Source: Opitutaceae bacterium (GTDB lineage Bacteria > Verrucomicrobiota > Verrucomicrobiia > Opitutales > Opitutaceae). From it: DNA of 64,000 nt. The position numbers and the translations under genes are program-made. Where the stretch lies: positions 124,001-188,000 of the forward strand of contig JANQSC010000071.1 in the NCBI GenBank assembly GCA_028284235.1. Reading direction: 5' to 3'. Shown piece by piece: positions 17,537 to 24,602 of this stretch; position 1 is the stretch's first letter, and each line of letters opens with the position of its first letter. The notes below the pieces were generated by a model. That model was not told the DNA's origin. It saw nothing but the letters and a program-made list of their open reading frames with translations, and did not search any database.

Positions 17537-18805
17537 ATGAATCGGATAGTGCGGACGGGGAGCATTCTTGCTTGCCTGATCGCGCTCGCCTCCGCTGAAG
17601 CCGAAACGCAATCATTGATGGACAGCATCGATCTAATTGCGGCGGAGCGCGAGGAAACGCGTGTCTGGGATCGCGCTTTGGAAGAGCTCTCGGGCGAATC
17701 GCTTGGACCCGGAGCCCGGCCGGAACTGCGTCTCAGAGTAGAACAGGATCAGGTGGACGACGAAAATTCGTTTGGCGGCGCGGTACGGTGGAGGCTGGAC
17801 GACGGAGATCCAAAGTGGTTTCTCGAAAACGAGCAGGAGCGGGCTGAGCGGGTGCTTCGACTCGAGCGTGAAATCGCGTTGGGTCGGGCGCGCAACTTGC
17901 TGAAACGAGAATGTCTTCGTCTAGCGTATTTAAAAAGCAAGCACGATTTGTTGGAGAATCAGACTCGAATTGAACGCGAGCAATTGGCAGTCAGCAACGC
18001 GCGGATCGAGTTGGGCGAGGACGATCGCTTAAGACAACTGAATCTCCGCATGGCAATGGCGAAAACAGGCGGCGAAACGGAAGCTCTCCTACTCGAAATC
18101 GAACGGATCGAGAACAGTCTGGCAAGCCAAGGTATTTCGGCGAGTATTTTTGGTGACTTAGTCTTGGGGCGTGGCTGGGAACTGATTGTGTTGAACGGGG
18201 AGAATGGGGACTGGCTCAATGCGAGCGATTCGATCGCTGTGAGGCTTTTCCAGGATCATCCTGAGATCGCTCTACTGGCTACCGCCGACGAACTGGCGGG
18301 AGATTTTCTAGAACGAGCCAGGCAACGTTCCAAGTTGAACCTATCGTATTTGCAGTTAGAGTACGAACAGGAGCGGGATTCGAGTCGCAACCTGGACGAC
18401 GAAATTGTCGGTCTAAGCATCGGCGTAAATCTTCCCTTTTGGAATCGCGGGGAATTGACCCGAGAGCGTTTGTCGGAAGGCGCGTCGATCGCGGAGCGGG
18501 CCAGCAAGCGGTCGAAGATTGAATCTGCAATAGACGAAGCGGTCCGGGAATTGCAACTCGCGCGAGACCGCTTTGATCGACAACAAACGCGCTGGATGGC
18601 CTTGGAGACAGAGCTGAGGGCGTTTTTGGAATCTTCAAACGGGAGCGATGGCATCGCTGCGAACCAGCGGTTCAATCTCGAGAAAGGGAGAATCGAGATT
18701 CAAATCGAGTCCGCCGACGCGAAGTACCGACTCTATGAAACCGCCTTGGACTTCGAAGCGCTCGCTCATGCCGAGATCCTCGTCCATCACCTGTCGAACC
18801 CCTAG
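17537..18805 (+). CDS. TolC-like outer-membrane efflux protein
   Basis: 422 aa from the ATG at 17537, which gives a clean signal peptide (MNRIVRTGSILACLIALASA). An in-frame ATG at 17510, directly after the adaptor stop, would add nine polar residues; AGGAGG at 17516-17521 lies between the two. The mature protein is mostly long amphipathic helices with two repeated halves, each with a short strand region (LRLRVEQDQ; VGLSIGVNLPFWNRGELT), as in outer-membrane factor proteins. The NLPFWNRGE block is typical of the CusC/TolC class. It would form the outer-membrane exit for the adaptor encoded just upstream. The second CotH gene starts four bases after its stop. Confidence 0.78.
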   Translation: MNRIVRTGSILACLIALASAEAETQSLMDSIDLIAAEREETRVWDRALEELSGESLGPGARPELRLRVEQDQVDDENSFGGAVRWRLDDGDPKWFLENEQERAERVLRLEREIALGRARNLLKRECLRLAYLKSKHDLLENQTRIEREQLAVSNARIELGEDDRLRQLNLRMAMAKTGGETEALLLEIERIENSLASQGISASIFGDLVLGRGWELIVLNGENGDWLNASDSIAVRLFQDHPEIALLATADELAGDFLERARQRSKLNLSYLQLEYEQERDSSRNLDDEIVGLSIGVNLPFWNRGELTRERLSEGASIAERASKRSKIESAIDEAVRELQLARDRFDRQQTRWMALETELRAFLESSNGSDGIAANQRFNLEKGRIEIQIESADAKYRLYETALDFEALAHAEILVHHLSNP

Positions 18806-18809
18806 AGCC

Positions 18810-21122
18810 ATGAAGTGTAGTCACGCCAACCGTAGAAAGAACGGAATTTTTGAATCGATTCGAACGCTATTTTTAATGGCCGTCATGGTGTTCCAGCAGT
18901 GGGGGCATAGCCAGGAAGGGTCGCTACAGTTCGCGGTAGAAGGGGGCGACATCGGTCTGGGAATAACCGGAACCGAGGACCAGCTCTGGATTCTCGAGTC
19001 CTCAACCGATCTTGTGAACTGGACAGTTGAAGAGGAGCTGGGAATCCTTGTATCCAACGACGACATACTTCTCTTGCCGCAAACGGCTTTGGCTTCGGGA
19101 ATCCGTTTCTATCGAGCTACTCCATACTTCGAAGAGGAAGTTGACTTTCTATTCGATCCCCTCGTTCTGCGCGTGATCGAGCTGAGTTTCGAAGAGTCAA
19201 ACTGGCAAACGCTGCTCGCAAACAACTACAGTACCGCGACTGAGCTCGCGGGCGATTTGTCGATGGATGGAATCGACTACCTGGACGTTGGCATCCGGTA
19301 CAAAGGCAACACGTCGTACACGCGGTCGGGCGAGAAGAAGTCGATCGCCGTAGAAATGGACTTTACGGATCCGGAATTGGACCTGTTGGGATACGAGACT
19401 TTGAACTTTAACAACGCCTATGAAGACGAGACGATTCTTCGCGAGGCGCTCTATTTCAATGTGCTCAGCGAATTTACCATCAGTCCGAAAGCCGGCTTCG
19501 CCCAGATTTGGATCAACGGGGAGAACTGGGGAGTCTACACCAATTCCCAGCAACAAGACGGGGATCTGATCCGCGAATGGTTCGACGACAACGATGGGGA
19601 CCGCTGGAAGTCGCCCAGTGGAACCGGCGCGGGCGACAGCGACGCAGTGGACAATGGCGGTGGTGGCCCAGGCGGTGGCGGTTTCGCCAGCGGCGTCCGG
19701 GCTCTGTCCTATCTCGGAGAAGATCCTGCCACCTACCAGGCGGAGTACGAATTGAAGTCGGAAAATACGGACGACCCTTGGGGTCACTTGATCAACGCCA
19801 CGCGCGTGTTGGCGAATACACCGGCAGAGACCCTTCGGGATGAAATCGAAACGGTTCTCGCGGTGGATAGTTGGCTTTGGTTTCTGGCCGGCGAGAATCT
19901 ATTTACCGACGGCGATGCTTATTGGAGCAAGGGGAGAGACTACCAGTTTTACTACGATCCGGAAGGAGGACGAATCCACCCGATCGAACACGACGGCAAC
20001 GAAGCGTTCAACGTCACGAACGCGACGCTCGACCCGATGAGCGACGAGGATAATGCGAATCGCCCCGTCATCACCAAATTTCTATCGAACGCTGAGCTGA
20101 GACAACGCTACTTGGCCCATTATCGCGTTCTTCTCGAAGAGCGATTCCATCCGGACTACCTGTTTCCACTGATTGACGCATACCGCGCAATAATCGACTC
20201 TGCGGTCCAGAGCGACTCTAAGAAGGGCTACGACTACGATGCGTTTGAGAGCGATATCGCCTCCCTCAAGAGTCACATCGAGAGCCGCTACCAGTATTTG
20301 AGTAGCCACTCCGAGATTTCCCAAATAGCCCCGATGATTGACAGCGTGTCCGATCCAGGATCGCCCGTGGTGGGGGAAACGATAACAATCACTGCGGATG
20401 TGGCTGAGCATGAATCTGACGGCGTCGATTCCGTCTGGCTGTATCACCGTGGCGGAGACGTCGGTTCGTACGATAAAGTCGAGATGCTCGACGACGGATT
20501 GAGCGGCGACGGAAGCGCTGGCGACGGCGTCTATGGAGCGAACGTCTCGGGGTATCTCGGAGGCGTGAAAGTCCGCTACTACGTAGAAGCCCGATCCGGC
20601 AACGAGGCAAAGTCCGCTCGATTCAGTCCTGACAAAGCGGAGAGCGACCCGCTCGATTTTCGAGTCGCCATCGAAGCAGCGGAGTCGACCTCAGTCGTGA
20701 TCAACGAGTTTATGGCCTCGAATGACGACACCGTTGCGGACCCGCAAGGGGAGTACGACGACTGGATCGAGTTGAGAAACCTATCTTCGACCTCTGTCGA
20801 CCTGAGTGGCCGCTATCTAAGCGACGACACCGACAAGCCTCGGAAGTGGCAGTTTCCGGAAGGGTCGACGATCCCGGCGGGCGGCTACTTGATTGTCTGG
20901 GCAGACGAGGACGGCGATGCTGAGGAAGGGTTGCATGCGAATTTCAAACTTTCGGCAAGCGGGGAGCGAATCCTTTTTGTGGATACGGACGCGTCCTCAA
21001 ATCTTCTTTTAGATTCGGTAACGTTTGGAAGTCAGGAGACCGGCATCTCGGAAGGTCGTTCGCCTTTGAATACCGATCTATTTGTGCGGATGAACCCGAC
21101 TCCCGGAGAAGCCAATGAATAG
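18810..21122 (+). CDS. CotH kinase-family protein with lamin-tail domain
   Basis: 770 aa from the ATG at 18810; the frame is open upstream to 18648 but that stretch overlaps the TolC-like gene and encodes atypical Ser/Arg-rich sequence. A leader (about residues 14-30) predicts export. After a short beta domain, the CotH domain contains GIRYKGNTSY, LNFNNAYEDETILREALYF, YQFYY and PIEHDGNEAF (near 19980-20010), the expected catalytic Asp/Asn block. A Gly-rich insert (GGGGPGGGG, near 19657-19681) interrupts the domain. The C-terminal third has an Ig-like domain and one lamin-tail domain (VVINEFMASNDD, DWIELRNLS). It closes the operon. It is not a recent duplicate of the first CotH: domain order and sequence differ widely. 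Confidence 0.83.
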   Translation: MKCSHANRRKNGIFESIRTLFLMAVMVFQQWGHSQEGSLQFAVEGGDIGLGITGTEDQLWILESSTDLVNWTVEEELGILVSNDDILLLPQTALASGIRFYRATPYFEEEVDFLFDPLVLRVIELSFEESNWQTLLANNYSTATELAGDLSMDGIDYLDVGIRYKGNTSYTRSGEKKSIAVEMDFTDPELDLLGYETLNFNNAYEDETILREALYFNVLSEFTISPKAGFAQIWINGENWGVYTNSQQQDGDLIREWFDDNDGDRWKSPSGTGAGDSDAVDNGGGGPGGGGFASGVRALSYLGEDPATYQAEYELKSENTDDPWGHLINATRVLANTPAETLRDEIETVLAVDSWLWFLAGENLFTDGDAYWSKGRDYQFYYDPEGGRIHPIEHDGNEAFNVTNATLDPMSDEDNANRPVITKFLSNAELRQRYLAHYRVLLEERFHPDYLFPLIDAYRAIIDSAVQSDSKKGYDYDAFESDIASLKSHIESRYQYLSSHSEISQIAPMIDSVSDPGSPVVGETITITADVAEHESDGVDSVWLYHRGGDVGSYDKVEMLDDGLSGDGSAGDGVYGANVSGYLGGVKVRYYVEARSGNEAKSARFSPDKAESDPLDFRVAIEAAESTSVVINEFMASNDDTVADPQGEYDDWIELRNLSSTSVDLSGRYLSDDTDKPRKWQFPEGSTIPAGGYLIVWADEDGDAEEGLHANFKLSASGERILFVDTDASSNLLLDSVTFGSQETGISEGRSPLNTDLFVRMNPTPGEANE

Positions 21123-21495
21123 CCGCGAAGACCGCGCGACGCGGGAGCGTCAACGAAGATGAGAACAGTTTATAGCAGCGGACGAACTCGAGATTAAGTC
21201 TGACGTCACGGTGACGCAGGCCGAGCGCTTTCTTTTTTTATTACTAGGGTAGAGGCGCTTGGAGGGCGTCCGCTGCTTGCCTCGTCGCGCGAAGGAAGAG
21301 CGCCTCTCTGGAGTACGCATCGGTTGAATCAAACCCAACAGTCGACGTGTCGACTGCCTATTTCCCGATCCCGCTTGGCGGGAGAGGGAACTAGCGAACA
21401 GAGTGAGCGATGTTTTTAAACAACGTTCGTTCCTCACTCGTTGCCTCTTCGAGGCAAATGGGTGTCTCTTCGAGACAATGGGCATTGAGTCGCTT
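21123..21495. other. Non-coding gap with several hairpins, 373 bases
   Basis: No convincing gene lies between the convergent CotH and sulfatase genes. GAGGCGCT at 21252 and AGCGCCTC ending at 21306 can pair, and two small hairpins with the same TTC loop follow each other: GCCTCTTCGAGGC at 21443-21455 and GTCTCTTCGAGAC at 21464-21476. These could be termination or repeat structures for the convergent transcripts. Confidence 0.55.
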
Positions 21496-23046
21496 TCACC
21501 GAGGCCATTGTTTCTGTAGTTGCTTCTGAACTTGGTTCAGGTCAGCGCGGTACTCGATGCGTCGAGCGACGTTTCGAGATTCGTTGGGATCGGTTCGGTG
21601 GTCGTAAAGCTCCCGGGCGACGACTCTCTTCGTTGTCGCGTTTCGCCATTCCGTGTAGCGAAAGTCGCGCGTTCGGATTGAGTAGCCGCGATTTCCAGCC
21701 CGATGGAATTGACTGAAAGCGACTGTGTTCGCCTCGCTTTGGCGGCTCGGATCGTTCATTATGGAGACAAGCGATTTGCCGTCCAAACCGATAGGCGCCT
21801 CCAGGCCCGCGAGCTCTGCAAGGGTAGGGAACAAGTCGATGAGTTCGATGCGGGCATGAATACGGCGTTGGGTGTTCGATGCCCGAGGGTCAACGATGAT
21901 GAATGGGATTTTGGTCGAAGTTTCGAAGTTGCTGTGCTTGGACCACATTCCGTGATCGCCTAGTTGGTATCCATGATCCGACCACAGCGCTATGATTGTG
22001 TTTTCCGATTGCCCGGTTTCTTCTAGAGCGTCGACGAGGTCGCCGACGAGCGCGTCAACATAGCTGATACAAGCGAAGTAAGCGTGGCGGGTTTTGCGAG
22101 CGAGATCCTCGGGGAAAGGACCGTTCTCAGGCATACCGGCGAAACTGCGAAGATAGCGACTGGTGGAGAGAGCGAAGTTTGGGGAGTCAAGAGGGGGCAA
22201 TGGGTTCGGGGCCAGTGGAAGCGACTGCGGATCGTAGAGATCCCAGTATTTCTTTGGGGCGTTGAAGGGGGTATGCGGCTTGTGGTACCCGACAAATAGA
22301 AAGAACGGCCGGTCGGCTTTGGCTGCGGATTCCAGCGTCTCGATCGCGGCGACGTTGGCGATTCCGTCGCGGTAGGCCGTGTTTTCGACATCGGGACCTT
22401 CGAAAAGGGGGAGACGTTTATTGGATTCGTGGATACCGTCGATTCCAGCTTGTTTTGATTCGTAGCCGGTAGAGGCGTACTGGTGTTCCTTTATGTAGAA
22501 CTGTGGTTCGGTCCAGGATTGCGGATCGCGATGGGTGTTGTGGAGAATTTTGCCGAAACCGTAGGTGGCGTAGCCGTTGTTTTTGAAGAACTCGGGGAGC
22601 GATAGGACGTCGGGCAAGTGGTCGCGAAAGTGAGCTTTGTTGTTATACGCTTCGATCGTGTCGGGTCTCAATCCAGTGAACATGCTGGAGCGCGACGGGC
22701 CGCAGATGGCGTACTGGGCGTAGGCTCGTTCGAAAAGCGCGCCGCGTTCGGCGAGACGATCGATATTGGGGGAGTGAATGTGAGTAGCCCCGTAGCAATT
22801 GAGTTCGGGACGCAGATCGTCGATGCCGATGACGAGGATGTTGGGTGGATCAGATTGAGCTGAAACAGGCGAGGCGAGAACGATTGCAAGGGAGAGAAGG
22901 AGTTTAACAGTGATTCCGTGAACGGAATCAAATCCTGTCCCTTCGGGACCCCGACTCTGTCGGTGGCTGTCGCAGGAACAGGATCCCGTCAAAGACCCCG
23001 ATTGAATCGGGGCTGTGCGGGAGCAGGATCTTGAGTTATTAATCAT
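21496..23046 (-). CDS. Sulfatase, iduronate-2-sulfatase-like, exported
   Basis: 516 aa as an open frame. NILVIGIDDLRPELNCYG is the characteristic N-terminal block of iduronate-2-sulfatase-like enzymes; the activation motif C-G-P-S-R starts at Cys115, and ALWSDHGYQLGDHG is the second metal site. A normal signal peptide (VKLLLSLAIVLASPVSA) begins only at residue 47, and none of the codons just before it is ATG, GTG or TTG. The nearest in-frame starts are a TTG at 22992 and the ATG at 23046, both within a cluster of palindromes, so the N-terminus is uncertain and may have been altered by repeat insertion. It lies about 100 bases downstream of the DUF1501 gene on the same strand. Confidence 0.87.
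   Translation of the reverse strand: MINNSRSCSRTAPIQSGSLTGSCSCDSHRQSRGPEGTGFDSVHGITVKLLLSLAIVLASPVSAQSDPPNILVIGIDDLRPELNCYGATHIHSPNIDRLAERGALFERAYAQYAICGPSRSSMFTGLRPDTIEAYNNKAHFRDHLPDVLSLPEFFKNNGYATYGFGKILHNTHRDPQSWTEPQFYIKEHQYASTGYESKQAGIDGIHESNKRLPLFEGPDVENTAYRDGIANVAAIETLESAAKADRPFFLFVGYHKPHTPFNAPKKYWDLYDPQSLPLAPNPLPPLDSPNFALSTSRYLRSFAGMPENGPFPEDLARKTRHAYFACISYVDALVGDLVDALEETGQSENTIIALWSDHGYQLGDHGMWSKHSNFETSTKIPFIIVDPRASNTQRRIHARIELIDLFPTLAELAGLEAPIGLDGKSLVSIMNDPSRQSEANTVAFSQFHRAGNRGYSIRTRDFRYTEWRNATTKRVVARELYDHRTDPNESRNVARRIEYRADLNQVQKQLQKQWPR
22912..23012. repeat. Cluster of three palindromes inside the 5' end of a sulfatase frame
   Basis: GATTCCGT/ACGGAATC at 22912-22929, GTCCCTTCGGGAC at 22937-22949 and CCCCGATTGAATCGGGG at 22996-23012 form three consecutive hairpins. 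CAGGATC/AACAGGAT words between them recur in other gaps of the window. The cluster overlaps the open frame of the downstream sulfatase. Confidence 0.6.
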
Positions 23047-23070
23047 GTTCGCGCAGCGGTCTTGTTGGCG

Positions 23071-23109
23071 CGACTTGTCTCGGCGTAGCGGCGCGAAGAC
23101 GGAAGCGAC
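23071..23109 (+). repeat. Interspersed repeat copy A
   Basis: The sequence carries CTTGTCTCGGCGTAG followed after a short variable part by GAAGACGGAAGCGAC. A close copy in the same orientation is at 28621-28665. The shared ends with a variable middle that can form a stem suggest a short dispersed element. Confidence 0.5.
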
Positions 23110-23147
23110 ATCTTGCGAAGCAACTGTTAAAATCCAATTGAATCAAG

Positions 23148-24593
23148 CTATGCAATTAGCTCTGGGATGAGTTTCCCGCCGAACTGGGACAGTTGTTTAA
23201 AGCGGCCGGCGTGGAAGTAAGTGAGTTTGTTGTCGTCGAGGCCAAGAAGGTGGAGCAGGGTGACGTGCACGTCGCGAATTGGGTGAACGACATCGACCGC
23301 CTCAGCTCCAATTTCGTCCGTAGCCCCGATCGTGTTTCCTGCGTTGACGCCACCTCCGGCGAACCAGAGCGTCATCGCTTTCGAATTGTGGTCGCGTCCG
23401 TAAGCGGCCCCGCCATCGCGAATTCCGTTGTCGGGGCTGCGGCCAAACTCGCCGCACCAGACGATAAGCGTTTCGTCGAGCAATCCACGCTGCTTGAGAT
23501 CTTTGATGAGTCCGGCGATTGGTTTATCGATATTTCGGATACGCTGGCCGTGAGCGCGCTCGAGAAAATCATGCGAGTCCCACCCACCTGAGTAGGCTTG
23601 AATGAATCGCACTCCTTTCTCGACGAGCCGACGCGCGAGTAGAAGCTTTCGTCCGAAGACCTCAGTGTTTTCGTCGCCGATCCCGTAGAGTTCTTTGGTG
23701 GACTCGCTTTCCTGGTCGATATCGAGGATGCCCGGCACTTGCATTTGCATTCGGAAAGCCAATTCGTAATTCTCGATCCGAGCTTGCAGGTCGTCCTGCC
23801 AGGGATGCTTGTCCAAGTGGTCGTGATTGAAGCGACTGAGAAGGTCGAGATTGGCGCGTTGATGTTCCGCGGTGATTCCCGCCGGTGGCTTCAGATCGAG
23901 AATGGGCGAGCCTTGAGGGCGCAGCGGCGTGCCTTGATAGTGGGCCGGAAGAAACCCGTTTCCCCAGTTGGGAGAACCCCCTTGTGGATACGAAAGTTCC
24001 GGAAGCACGATGAATCCGGGCAGATCTTGGTTTTCGGACCCGAGTCCGTAGGTTACCCAGGAGCCAAGAGCGGGATCGCCGCCGAATCGATTTCCGGTGT
24101 TCATCTGAAACAGCGCAGTGGGGTGGTTCACGGAGTCGACTTGGCAGCCGCGGTAGAAACAAAGGTCGTCCGCGACTTCCGCTAGATGTTGCCAGGGTTC
24201 GGTCATCCAAGCCCCGGACTGGCCGACTTGACGGGCCTTCCAAGGGCTTTGCACGTAATAGCGCGTGCCGCTTTCCATAGCGGACTTGGCTTCGCCGCTT
24301 CGGGTGAACTGCTGCAAGTGCAAATTTCCGAGAGCGGGCTTGGGATCGAAGGTGTCGATGTGGCTGGGGCCGCCTTCCATCATGAGAAAGATACAATTCT
24401 TGGCCTTGGGCGGCAGGTGCGGCTTCTTGAGGGAGAGCGGGCCTTTGGCGGCGGCCGAGAGCGATTGCGGGAGCAGACCGGAGAGGGCGACGCTGCCTAA
24501 GCTGGCGCCCATGCTGTAGAGGAAGCTGCGTCGATTGAGGGCTCGAGCGGCGGACTGATTGGCGGCGATTTCCTGTCGTAGTTTCTGGCTCAT
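23148..24593 (-). CDS. DUF1501 protein with Tat signal
   Basis: 481 aa. Residues 20-26 (NRRSFLY) form a twin-arginine motif ahead of a hydrophobic stretch (GASLGSVALSGLL), so the protein is exported folded. The body matches DUF1501, a family related to alkaline phosphatase/sulfatase folds that is abundant in Planctomycetota and Verrucomicrobiota: NCIFLMMEGGPSHIDTFDPKP near the start, GGWDSHDF and VWCGEFGRSPDNG, and a final HPIRDVHVTLLHLLGLD. It starts nine bases after the PSCyt gene ends, the standard pair for these families. The biochemical function of DUF1501 proteins is not established. Confidence 0.9.
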   Translation of the reverse strand: MSQKLRQEIAANQSAARALNRRSFLYSMGASLGSVALSGLLPQSLSAAAKGPLSLKKPHLPPKAKNCIFLMMEGGPSHIDTFDPKPALGNLHLQQFTRSGEAKSAMESGTRYYVQSPWKARQVGQSGAWMTEPWQHLAEVADDLCFYRGCQVDSVNHPTALFQMNTGNRFGGDPALGSWVTYGLGSENQDLPGFIVLPELSYPQGGSPNWGNGFLPAHYQGTPLRPQGSPILDLKPPAGITAEHQRANLDLLSRFNHDHLDKHPWQDDLQARIENYELAFRMQMQVPGILDIDQESESTKELYGIGDENTEVFGRKLLLARRLVEKGVRFIQAYSGGWDSHDFLERAHGQRIRNIDKPIAGLIKDLKQRGLLDETLIVWCGEFGRSPDNGIRDGGAAYGRDHNSKAMTLWFAGGGVNAGNTIGATDEIGAEAVDVVHPIRDVHVTLLHLLGLDDNKLTYFHAGRFKQLSQFGGKLIPELIA

Positions 24594-24602
24594 GACATTT
24601 AC

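Noticed and set aside
18648..18809. 54-residue N-terminal extension of the second CotH protein
   Set aside because: It lies within the TolC-like gene and reads as an out-of-frame translation; the ATG at 18810 follows the upstream stop by four bases and gives a normal leader.
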